64,000 nucleotides of DNA from JAWXCE01 sp034440495. GTDB lineage: Bacteria > Pseudomonadota > Alphaproteobacteria > Rhizobiales > Rhodomicrobiaceae. Both the position numbers and the translations under genes were made by a program. The notes below the pieces were generated by a model. That model did no database searches and was not told the origin of the DNA. It saw only the letters and a list, made by a program, of their open reading frames with translations. The stretch covers positions 39,881 through 103,880 of the forward strand of contig JAWXCE010000026.1 of the NCBI GenBank assembly GCA_034440495.1. Direction: 5' to 3'. This document shows positions 1 through 8,057 of this stretch, one piece after another (within the stretch, counting starts at the first letter, position 1; each line of letters begins with the position of its first letter).

Positions 1-202
1 CGCTCGCTTGCGGCTGAATAATGCCGATGATGCGCGCTTCGGAGATCGCGTCGTTAATCATCGCCAGATAGCGCGGCTCAAAGATATTAAGTGGCAGGGA
101 CGAGCGTGGCAACAAGATGCAGCCCGTGAGCGGGAACACCGGCACGGTGCGGGGCAGATCGTCCGGACTGCGATATCTGTCGGTCACTCCCAAGTCCATC
201 AT
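1..202 (-). CDS. LON substrate-binding domain protein, N-terminal part (runs off window)
   Basis: Read on the minus strand from tandem ATG codons at 202 and 199, this frame starts MMDLGVTDRYRSPDD and continues with PVFPLTG, LPLNIFEPRYL and a short stretch of Ile/Gly before leaving the window. FPL followed by LPL-x-IFEPRY is the hallmark of the N-terminal LON (peptidase S16 substrate-binding) domain. In Hyphomicrobiales a stand-alone LON-domain protein without the ATPase or protease parts is usually found next to the YbbN-type thioredoxin gene, as here (45 bases downstream of it, same strand), so the two are probably co-transcribed. A stop lies in frame just upstream of the ATG pair, and an AAAAAAGG purine run serves as ribosome site. 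The C-terminus is not visible, so a full Lon protease cannot be strictly excluded. Confidence 0.85.
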   Translation of the reverse strand, partial: MMDLGVTDRYRSPDDLPRTVPVFPLTGCILLPRSSLPLNIFEPRYLAMINDAISEARIIGIIQPQAS

Positions 203-247
203 CCTTTTTTACGGCGTCGCATCAATACGCCCGCAATGCCAATCGCC

Positions 248-1153
248 TCAAGCAAATAAAATTGACGAGAGGCGGCGGCGTCCTGTCATCGTATGCTGAT
301 CGTCATGCCCCCAGGCCTCGAAGAACTCGAAAAGCTGCGTCTTCGCCGCCTGATCCTTCCACGCGCGATCACGGCGCACGATTTCCAGTAGTTGCTCCAC
401 TGCGTCTTCTTTGCCGCCTTTTGCATTCAACGCCAGCGCAAGGTTAAAACGCGCCTCGTAATCGTCTGGATTCTTCTCGATTTTTGCCTTGAGATCGTCC
501 TCTTTGCCCGCTGCGGCTCCTTTTTTAGCAAGTTCTAACATCGCCCGCGCACTTACCACACTAATAACGTTCTGTTTATCCGGTGCGACCAGGCCTAAAG
601 TTTGCTCAGCGCGTTTGATATCGCCAGTTTTCACGTAACATTTCGCCAGACCTGCGGCGGCGTCCGCATTTCCCCGGTCTTGCTTCAACAATGCGGCGTA
701 CAGTTCAGCCGCCTCCTTGATTTCTCCATCAGCAAACGCTGCGTCCGCCGCCTCGATCAACCCGGCGCCATCGTCAGACGCACCCGATAGACGGTCGATG
801 AACGCCTTGATCTGACTTTCCGGCAGCGCGCCCATGAAACCGTCCACCGGCTGCCCGTTCTGAAACGCGAACACCGCCGGAATGGATTGCACGCCAAGCT
901 GCCCCGCGATGGCCGGATGCTCGTCGATGTTCATTTTGACCATCCGCACTTTGCCCTTGACGGCGCGCACCAGCTTTTCCAAAACGGGGGTGAACTGACG
1001 GCAAGGCCCGCACCACGGCGCCCAGAAGTCGACGATGACCGGAACCTTCATCGACGCCTCGACCACATCGCGCGCGAAGGTCTGCGTCGTCGTGTCCTTT
1101 ACCAGATCGTCCTGTTTCGCTTCCGGAGTTTTCTTGCCGCCAAGTGTAAACAT
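248..1153 (-). CDS. ybbN: YbbN/CnoX-type thioredoxin co-chaperone
   Basis: A 301-residue protein with a thioredoxin fold at the N-terminus and TPR-like helices in the C-terminal half. The redox motif WCGPC lies at residues 47-51, inside VDFWAPWCGPCRQFTPVL; the C-terminal part has AELYAALLKQD and AGLAKCYVKTGD repeats typical of YbbN. Members of the family hold unfolding substrates for GroEL or DnaK under oxidative stress. The E. coli protein has lost the CxxC cysteines, whereas this copy keeps both and may be redox-active. I chose the ATG at 1153 because GGAAAGG precedes it by 8 bases; starts at 1198 or 1309 are in frame but have no ribosome site. It probably forms an operon with the LON-domain gene at 1-202. 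Confidence 0.9.
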   Translation of the reverse strand: MFTLGGKKTPEAKQDDLVKDTTTQTFARDVVEASMKVPVIVDFWAPWCGPCRQFTPVLEKLVRAVKGKVRMVKMNIDEHPAIAGQLGVQSIPAVFAFQNGQPVDGFMGALPESQIKAFIDRLSGASDDGAGLIEAADAAFADGEIKEAAELYAALLKQDRGNADAAAGLAKCYVKTGDIKRAEQTLGLVAPDKQNVISVVSARAMLELAKKGAAAGKEDDLKAKIEKNPDDYEARFNLALALNAKGGKEDAVEQLLEIVRRDRAWKDQAAKTQLFEFFEAWGHDDQHTMTGRRRLSSILFA

Positions 1154-1387
1154 GTAACATGCCTTTCCGAATAGTCGCGGCTCGTCCGCGTTCGACATGG
1201 CGTAAAGTGGTTTCTTCCATGGCGTTTGGCAAGAAAATCGATGCCCACGCCAAACTTTAAAGCGTGCCGCCGTGCGGCTTGCATCTGCGCGCGATGGAAA
1301 AAAGTCCACGCTACCTCCGGCGCGCTTGCCAAGCCATCAGTTTTCGTCCTATACAGGGGATCTGACCGGTGTCTTGCCGGTACATGA

Positions 1388-1462
1388 GCGGGCGTAGCTC
1401 AGGGGTAGAGCATCACCTTGCCAAGGTGAGGGTCGGGCGTTCGAATCGCCTCGCCCGCTCCA
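1388..1462 (+). tRNA. tRNA-Gly (GCC), with encoded CCA
   Basis: The acceptor stem GCGGGCG (1388-1394) pairs with CGCCCGC (1452-1458), followed by a T discriminator and an encoded CCA (1460-1462). The anticodon stem TCACC/GGTGA encloses the loop TTGCCAA, which places GCC at positions 34-36. The D-arm TAGCTCAGGGGTAGAGC and T-loop TTCGAAT are canonical. The AT-rich accessory island begins about 45 bases past its 3' end, which fits a tRNA-linked insertion point. Confidence 0.97.
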
Positions 1463-1505
1463 ATAAACCAATAGGTTAGACGTTTTAGCTTCCCCGGAAA
1501 ATGTC

Positions 1506-3010
1506 TCAACCTACCACCGGCCTACCAGGTTTGACGGTATATTCCGAGGTCGAACCAAACGAGAAGCGCTGCGCCCAGCTCTCTAAATCCTCCCGCCGGT
1601 AAACGACCTTTGAACGCTTGCCTGGCCCGAGTTTATAATAGTGCGGCCCGTTGCCGGTGACGCGCATGTCTTCCAGGGTTCGCGGCGAGAGGCGCAAATA
1701 CTCCGCCGCCTCGATGGTGGTGAGCAGGCCCGAGGCCGACCGCAACAGCTCCCCGATCGCGTTGCCTTCAATGGCGGACGGGAGCGCGCGGGCCTCAGCG
1801 GATGAGTAGGCTGGTGATAACTCAACTTGCTTTATGACAGGCCGAACAAGGCTATCGACAACTTCGTTTTGCATCACCAAAGCCACACCGGCGACGGAGT
1901 CTAAAGTATAGCTATCTTGCCGTACCGCAACGCCACCGCTTTTAAGATCATAATCAACGGTGCTTACAATGCCTGGAGCGATCAAATATGAATTTTTGAG
2001 TTGGTCAGCGACATCGTCATGGTTATAATCAAACAATGTTAAAGTTGCTGGAGCATCATTGAGAAATCCGTGCAGTGCCACGCTGCCATCGTATGCCGTA
2101 GAAACTCCCTTTGTATCTGTGTAACCAAATAAACCACCAAAATTAGATAGAGAAATAAATAGAGGGTCATTTGCAATTAAAATACCAGCAAATTCAGGTA
2201 CAGAGTGGTCAGATCCCAAGAACAATCGATTTAAATATTCGTAAGAACTTAGTACAACGGAGCCTCTGTCGCGATCAACCAAGCCGAAAAAATTCTCAAA
2301 TTCTAATCCATTTATATCTGCATAGGGCAAAAACGATCTAGTATTTCTCCCGGCAGGGTAGGTTGCTGAGGTGGTTTTTCGCCAATGTAAGTATTGGTCT
2401 CGTTGGCCCCATCATTGTCAAACCTTGATAACCAATCAAACAATGTGCCAGTGGGCAAGTTGGTTGCTTCATCGGGAATCTCTGTAATCTGTCCTTGACT
2501 ATCCATATTTTTCGGATTGTCTAACCAAGACGCAACACTTCCCACTCCTAATGCATTTAATTGAAGAGGTTGGCTATTTAGTCCTGTAATTGTAACTTTC
2601 CCGCCCGGGCGGACGTAATAAGTTTCATTTCCTATAGATTTTTCTACCCAAGAATCAATACCGACCCCAGAAACTCCTTCCCACGACTTTAAGACCCATT
2701 CTCGGGCAAGCGTTTTCACATCATTCCAGGTGCCGTTGTTTTCCTGTACATGTTTTTCGACAATGGAACCAATTTCGTTTGTGTAGTAATCTAAAGCGCT
2801 GTTGCTACTAAACCCTAGATCTAGTTCATGTCCATAAAGTAGCAAATTTGCTCCAAGTGAACTATAACTTCTTTGTAACTCCGCACTAATCAAAAAATGT
2901 CTATATGAATCAGCAGGACCGTCTATTCGGCCAGGCAACTGCGAAGCAATCGCCTCTGCCTTGGCAGCAGCTGCGGCACCTCGAGTCATCGCGTTCTGAA
3001 AATTTCCCAC
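1506..3010 (-). pseudogene. Chimeric island protein: putative DxxRH/HE domain, frameshift, C-terminal helix-turn-helix tail
   Basis: Two minus-strand frames (3010 to 2312 and 2330 to 1506) overlap by 19 bases and join into one protein of about 500 residues if a T5 run near 2330-2335 is read as T6: then ILDRF continues as LPYADINGLEF instead of ending CPMQI. The N-terminal part has GPADSYRHFLISAEL, a later GHELDLG and ALDYYTNEIG. This H...HE...N arrangement resembles DxxRHxxWxxE-type domains found in some bacterial toxins, an assignment I hold only weakly. The middle is AT-rich and unrecognised. The last 80 residues (LLTTIEAAEYLRLSPRTLED...) are a MerR/excisionase-like HTH_17 domain encoded in GC-rich sequence, so the 3' end appears to have been captured from another gene. 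If the frameshift is real, the N-terminal 232 residues and the HTH part are made separately or not at all. Confidence 0.6.
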
Positions 3011-3140
3011 TCGCTTAGCTGAACCATTTTGCCACCCCCCAAAACGTGCTTTACCTAGCTTGCATTATGTTCGCAGACCTTATGAGTGATATAATGTTAA
3101 ACATAATAATGAAAATCAGAATTAATAAAGAATAGAAAAT

Positions 3141-3461
3141 TTAATATTTTATAGAATTGATTAATACATATATTATTTTTAAGATGTTGAGTATAATTAG
3201 AGTTAATAATATGTCAGAAGCTGACGTTCTGAGCTTTTTAAATAGCAAAAACCCAGGGGAAAACGGAGCAATAAGCGCTACAAGCCCAGCTATGTCCAGA
3301 AAAGTTATTTTTTGGTCCGTAAGCGTAGATCCAAACATAGCTATACTGATACCTAAATCGACTGACAAAGATATAACCGTACCGCAATATAAAAGAGATC
3401 TGATCCAGATAGAGCCGCCCTGCGGTGCAGCGTCCGCGCCATTTGTCTTAGTCGCAATCAT
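3141..3461 (-). CDS. Small membrane protein with HlyC-like leader
   Basis: A 106-residue protein when started at the ATG at 3461. The start MIATKTNGADAAPQGGSIW is followed by three hydrophobic segments (roughly residues 22-45, 52-75 and 83-105) rich in Ile, Leu and Phe, so it is probably an inner-membrane protein. No family is recognised. NGAD...APQGGSI repeats almost exactly in the N-terminus of the HlyC homologue at 6187-6681, where it also precedes the body of the protein. A longer in-frame form from a TTG at 3509 is possible; GAGGAG lies about 12 bases before the ATG. It sits between the Hint gene and the chimeric gene on the same strand. An immunity or anchor role is conceivable for a toxin locus, but that is only inference from position. 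Confidence 0.55.
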   Translation of the reverse strand: MIATKTNGADAAPQGGSIWIRSLLYCGTVISLSVDLGISIAMFGSTLTDQKITFLDIAGLVALIAPFSPGFLLFKKLRTSASDILLTLIILNILKIIYVLINSIKY

Positions 3462-3530
3462 GAAAAAACGTGTCTCCTCATGCTTTGACAGAACATCACC
3501 GCCACTCAAACATCAGTAAATCAACAACTC

Positions 3531-5837
3531 TTAGGCAGCCAGTTTATGACACGGCCATGTTACCTCAACGCCCTCTCGCGCAAAATTATCATTCGCGGCG
3601 GATGTCTCGATGGCGCGCTTCACATACATCTCGCCGCCCGCCAACCGCAGGCGTTTGAGCGTGCCGATGACGGCCTCGTCGATCACCCCTTGTGCGGTTG
3701 GGGATTTCAGCTCGCGGTTGCCGTGCTCGACGTCGCGGAAGTTGACGTAGAGGTCGGCGTCGCGGTGGCCGTAGCGATGGGTGAGATCGTCGGTCGCCAC
3801 ATGCACGCCGCCGATGAGCGAGACGTAGTTGTTGAGCACGGACGCGCCCGACTCGGCCATTTGAATGGCCATCTTGCGGTTACCGCCTTCCTTCCTCCAA
3901 GTGTCAGAAATGGAGAATGTCCCGGTGGCGTGGTCAATCTCGATCGACGCCCAAGCACGCGGCTCGTCTCCAAACACATCGTTCAGCCAATCTCCAGCGA
4001 TCGTGCCTATTAGAGTTCCGAGAAGCGCGCCAATGCCGGGGAGAAGGATCGCACCCAGCGTTGAAGTAAAGCTACCGATAAAACTGCCGAGCCCAACCGC
4101 GTTAAGAACACTGGCTCCCACGCTGCCTAAAATAGTTGTGTTACCAAGCGCTAGACTGACGCCAATGGAGGATCCTAACGCGCCTCCCGACGAGCCGCCG
4201 ATGGAACCGGAAGTAGATTCGGGTGTCAGAATTTGGTTAGCAAGATATCCGCCAATAAAACCGCCCACGCCGGACGCAAGATTAAACTGAAGGCCGTCGC
4301 CGACATTGGCGAAGATCTGAGAAAACGTCTCTGCGCCTTTCTCTAAATTAGCGGCTACCGTGGACAAAATGTTGCTAACCGTCGTTGTTCCTACGGTCTG
4401 GAACAACTGTCCACCGAAGCCTTCGCCGATATCCAAACTCTCGGACAGTTCGGCAACAAGAAAGCTGCTTAAAGCGCCAATGGCTTGCCCTTTCAGGCGC
4501 GCATAAAATTCCGTATCAAAGTTGCTGAGATTATAATCTATGTGACTTTCAAGGTCGTGTGATGCCGCGGGGTTGCCTTCAATAAAAGACACATCACCAC
4601 CAAAAGTTCGGCCGATTTCGTATAGATTTTCAAGAACTGTTCCTAACGCAGTGCTAACCGCGATTTGAGCAAAAGTGTTATTGCCAGCGATTACATTGCC
4701 AAGTGTTGACCCGAAAATGTCTCCAATTTGATCAGGTTGCAACGCTTCCCCGTTGAAGCGAACATCGTATTCAGGTGCTCCAACGGGGCTGCGATCCGAA
4801 GTAAATTCTCGCCATGTCTTTGTAACAAGAGTATCGTCTTGATTTTGATAGTATATATTTTTCTCTAAAACAACAGTTTCACCGGTTAGGGAATCAATTT
4901 TTTCTATGACCTCAACCTTAGAACCAAACTCGTTAATAGCATTCCATATAATTCCGTTGTCTTTGTCTAAATAAACATCTGTAATTGTCTCGCTAGGTGA
5001 AAGGCACTCATTATGAACTCTATATCGCCCCGCTATGTAAGTATGAAGTGTTTCTACGGTTAAATTGAATGTTTCACAAACAGAAATCCCGGCATCGTTT
5101 AGAATCGAGTCATCAAACGATCGCGCGTCTTTATAGATTCCTTTTGGTGAATAGACTGATCCATCGTCTAAGTATACGTCAATTCCTTTCTGAATAACCT
5201 CAGATATTGGCAAAAACTCACGACTTGTTGTATAAAACCTATGATTAGGCGTTACTCTCAGTCCGCAGTCTAGTACAATCCAGTCTTTCGCAAAGTTTCT
5301 AATCACGTTAGAAACTTTGCTGGTTATCAGTGGATGCTTTTCATTTTTGTCAAGAGCGTTAAAACCCAGTACGAAGTCACCTATTTTGACATCTCGAATC
5401 TGTTTATTTGTACCATCGTGCATCAATACTAAGGTTTCAGGCGCAAAGCAGGGGGGCATAAACCCTTCCATAGTCGACCATGAAGGCTGAACCGCCTCCC
5501 ATAGCCAAGTATAAGTAACAAAACCTTCCGCCCCAATTCCCGCTGTCACTCCACTAATGACACCAATAACTTTTCCTGATGAATTAAAAGCAAGTCCAGC
5601 TCTTCCATGTGCAGCATATACATCCAACTGGTAACCTTGTTGTCCAAAATCTTCCGGAGAAATACCTGGTGCACCGATATATACATCCTGCGTAACAGGA
5701 AAACCAATAGACGGTGCATACCCACCCGCTACTGTAAATTAGTTATAGGTTTTTCCGTTTTGAGTTAGCACACCCCATGAGAATCCGCCAACGGGTATAC
5801 TAACTGAAACACCGAGCCCATAGGTTCTATCGCTCAC
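3531..5837 (-). pseudogene. Hint (intein-like) domain protein with glycine-rich hydrophobic segment; internal TAA
   Basis: Read from a GTG at 5837 (ribosome-site-like GGGG six bases upstream) the frame runs 32 codons, meets TAA at 5741-5739, and continues open to 3531, 769 codons in all. Sequence on both sides of the stop is protein-like (SVSIPVGGFSWGVLTQNGKTYN before it, FTVAGGYAPSIGFPVTQD after it), so it looks like a CAA-to-TAA change in one gene. An alternative start is the TTG at 5627. A Hint domain begins at CFAPETLVLMHDG (Cys codon at 5450-5448), has the TPNHRF block and ends at RYRVHNEC. Hint domains self-cleave and occur in front of toxin modules. Downstream are EYDVRFNG, IGDIFGSTLG and a Gly/Ala-rich hydrophobic stretch of about 95 residues, then a GC-rich tail with RYGHRDADLYVNF. 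No RTX nonapeptides are seen. It may be the substrate of the nearby acyltransferase. Confidence 0.7.
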
Positions 5838-5847
5838 ATTCGCCCCA

Positions 5848-6174
5848 CTATAATAGGATTAATATCAATGCTGACGTTACGATAGCAGCAGAGGCATAGG
5901 CGGCAAAAAGAAATCGATAACGTAATAATGTTGAATAGAAAAGATATGACTCACCATAATTTGTCTCGTAAATGGCATTGCCAATACTCAAAAAACATAC
6001 AATGTACGGAGTTTTTGAAATAGATTTCCGCTTAAGGTCGAATGCTAAGTACAGTACATATATTAAAAACAGTATGTACTGAAATATTAAGACAAACCAT
6101 TTAAATGTCATCGGCATGCCTTGTATTGCAAAATGATAAGTTTCATTGGTGGAAAAAATAGACTTTTGGGCCAT
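5848..6174 (-). CDS. Small multi-pass membrane protein in toxin island
   Basis: A 108-residue protein, very rich in Phe, Tyr, Ile and Leu. Hydrophobic segments lie at about residues 22-45 (MTFKWFVLIFQYILFLIYVL), 55-67 and 88-108, so it should span the inner membrane two or three times. I recognise no family. It starts 12 bases after the stop of the HlyC homologue and ends 10 bases before the GTG start of the Hint gene, so the three are almost certainly one transcript. The DNA is much more AT-rich than the flanking acyltransferase gene. In polymorphic-toxin loci a small membrane protein next to the toxin is often its immunity partner; that role is inferred here. No clear ribosome site precedes the ATG, and a start at the internal MTFKWF is possible. 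Confidence 0.55.
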   Translation of the reverse strand: MAQKSIFSTNETYHFAIQGMPMTFKWFVLIFQYILFLIYVLYLAFDLKRKSISKTPYIVCFLSIGNAIYETNYGESYLFYSTLLRYRFLFAAYASAAIVTSALILILL

Positions 6175-6186
6175 GTAATTTTTGCA

Positions 6187-6681
6187 TTATTTGCTCACCG
6201 CTAATCCATCTCTGATAAAGTAGTGGACGCTTTGATTTGAAAACACTCTCTCATTCAAATCCTTCATCATCTCATCTTGTCCGCCATAGGGCGCGACGAT
6301 GTCGACGAGGAACAGCGTCTCGCCGCACTTCCAGTCCACCGGAGCCATTCGCGCGTTGCCCGCCATCAGCCGCTTCTCAACCTCTTCGCTCACATACGCC
6401 CACAGCGCCACGCCGATGGGCCGGTCGGGCGCGTAGAACACCCGGAATTGCTTGAGGAGGATCGGCGCCATCACCAGCCATTCAAGGTCGGAGATGAAGA
6501 AGTTCTTGTGGCGCGGGGATTGTGAGAACAGCCAGACGATCTCGCCGAGCAACTGAGCGACGGTCTTATCCTTGCCTCCCGGCGTCGGGCCGGTGAAGAT
6601 CGAGCCGCCTTGGGGCGCGCCGGGTGCCGTGCCGTCCGCGCCGTTCTCCGCCGCTTCGCCGTTTTTGCCGATATCCGCCAT
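6187..6681 (-). CDS. HlyC-family toxin-activating lysine acyltransferase
   Basis: A 164-residue protein of the HlyC family, whose members move a fatty acyl chain from acyl-carrier protein to internal lysines of RTX toxins, making them membrane-active. The body has the expected landmarks: LLGEIVWLFSQSPRHKNF with the catalytic His after SQSP, DLEWLVMAPILLKQFRVFY, RPIGVALWAYVSEEVEKRL, DWKCGETLFLVDIVAPYGG (family Asp region) and the closing DLNERVF. Length matches the family. The start at 6681 follows GGGAGAG by 8 bases. A 35-residue leader, rich in Gly and Ala and ending APQGGSIFTG, is longer than in E. coli HlyC. Context is a broken hlyD upstream and the Hint gene downstream. No hlyA-type repeat protein or hlyB ABC exporter is present, so the enzyme may now be an orphan. 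It is the only clearly intact, recognisable gene of the island. Confidence 0.88.
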   Translation of the reverse strand: MADIGKNGEAAENGADGTAPGAPQGGSIFTGPTPGGKDKTVAQLLGEIVWLFSQSPRHKNFFISDLEWLVMAPILLKQFRVFYAPDRPIGVALWAYVSEEVEKRLMAGNARMAPVDWKCGETLFLVDIVAPYGGQDEMMKDLNERVFSNQSVHYFIRDGLAVSK

Positions 6682-6811
6682 GTATTCACTCTCCCGTCAC
6701 CTCGCAGTGATCTCTTAAGCCAAGGTTAAACCAATCCCGATGTCACGGTCACGACGAAACGCCCGCCAAATCCATAAAACTTGAAATAATATTGCATGCA
6801 ATTCATGCTTC

Positions 6812-7695
6812 TTAGCGCTCCCGGAATGCCTCGTCCTTCATCTTGAGCAACGGGCTGAGCAAATACTCGATCACCCGCCTATCCCCGGTCTTCACCTCCG
6901 CCGACACTGACATGCCGGGCGTAAGCTTCACCGTCCGCCCGTCCGCCGCGATGGTCTCGCGCGACAGGCTGATGCGCACCGGGAACACCAGCCGGGCGGT
7001 GGAAGCCGCATAGAGCGGCGCAGGTTGGCCGGGCTGGTTCTGCCCTTCGCCCAGGTTCACCGCATCATTGGAAACCAGCGTCACCCCCCCCCGATGACGC
7101 CATATTTGGTGAAATTAAACGCCTCTAGCTTGACCCGCGCCCTTTGCCCTTCCCGCACGAAACCCTTGTCGCGGTTAAGAAGCATGGCCTCTACCTCCAG
7201 CTTGGTGCCCTCCGGCACGACAATCATCAATTGCTGGCCCGTCGTCACCACCTCGCCAATGGTGTTGACCGCCAATTGCTGCACGACGCCGGAAACGGGC
7301 GCATACAGGCGGCTTTGCGCCTCCTTCTGGCGCGCTTTGGCGAACTCCTGGCGCACGCCGTTGAGGCGCTTCTCGTTTTCCTCCAGTTCCTTGGTCAACT
7401 CCTGCAAAAAGCCTTAGCGCCGCTGCTCCATGCGCCGGTTGAGCGCCTCGATGGCCGCCTCGATCTCGGGCAAGCGGCCCTCTTCCTGCGCCAGCTCCGC
7501 CCGCTGCTCATACAGTAACTGCGCCCGCTCCAGATAGCTGGCGCGCGAGGCCGAGCCAGTTTTGGTCAGGTCGTTCAGCATGGTGGCGCGTTCATCCATC
7601 ACAGCGACGAGTTTGCGGCGCTCCTCGGTCGTCGCGCCGGTGCGCTTCAACTCGGCACGCTTTTCATCGATATCTGCGGCGATGCTGCGGCGCGT
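6812..7695 (-). pseudogene. hlyD-type type I secretion adaptor, 5'-truncated with stop and frameshift
   Basis: The C-terminal two thirds of a HlyD-family membrane-fusion protein is spread over three minus-strand pieces. The first (from about 7695, RRSIAADIDEKRAELKRTG, long coiled coil to RRMEQRR) ends at an in-frame TAA at 7416-7414. The same frame resumes with GFLQELTKELEENEKRL and the lipoyl/beta-barrel part (SRLYAPVSGVVQQLAVNTIG, GFVREGQRARVKLEAFNF). A run of nine C bases at 7084-7092 then shifts the frame, and the last piece (LVFPVRISLSR, LTPGMSVSAEVKTGDRRVIEYLLSPL) completes the usual HlyD C-terminus. The N-terminal cytoplasmic and membrane part is missing; upstream sequence belongs to an unrelated secreted protein. 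The normal role is to bridge the inner-membrane ABC exporter and TolC. Three independent lesions make function very unlikely. Confidence 0.85.
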
Positions 7696-7927
7696 TAGGG
7701 AAAAACTTGCAGTCGAGCTTTGGCGGCGTCACCGCGCCCACCTCATAGCCCTGCCGCACCATCGCCGTTTTCTCTTCTTCGATCTTGCTGTTCAGGCTGC
7801 GCATCGCACAAAAACGCGCGGCCTTTTCGCCGAGGCTGGCGATGTCGGTGTCGAGCGGTGTGCATTGGTAAGCCGCCTGCGCAACTCCCGGCAATACAAA
7901 ACTCAGAATCAAAAATAAACGCAACAT
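7664..7927 (-). CDS. Small secreted protein, probably 3'-truncated
   Basis: An 87-residue frame from the ATG at 7927, preceded by GAGGGG at six bases. It starts MLRLFLILSFVLPGVAQA, a clear Sec signal peptide with AQA cleavage, then a mature part with three cysteines and a charged helix (LNSKIEEEKTAMVRQGYEV). The last ten residues (APQHRRRYR) are read from DNA that in another frame encodes the HlyD coiled coil, so the original 3' end has been replaced by the hlyD remnant. I do not recognise the family. It may be a truncated gene rather than a working one. Confidence 0.5.
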   Translation of the reverse strand: MLRLFLILSFVLPGVAQAAYQCTPLDTDIASLGEKAARFCAMRSLNSKIEEEKTAMVRQGYEVGAVTPPKLDCKFFPNAPQHRRRYR

Positions 7928-8057
7928 TTCACGCCCCTCGCCTGTTTTTTCCCTCATAGGCAATGGCGGGGCGGCGCGCAAGCCTCCCGCGGCTCTCGAC
8001 ATTGACGCGGATGGCGCGCTAGTGAAGTCCGAAGCGGCGGCGTTTAGGGAGGCTGGC

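Noticed and set aside
7522..7532. Eleven-base match (CGCCCGCTCCA) to the tRNA-Gly 3' end, as a possible island attachment site
   Set aside because: It lies within the hlyD coding remnant, is GC-rich and short, and can occur by chance. Flanking bases do not match.
8022..8057. Upstream GTG start for the Tat beta-helix protein
   Set aside because: It would put 12 extra residues before the twin-arginine motif and has no ribosome site, while the ATG at 8058 has AGGGAGG.
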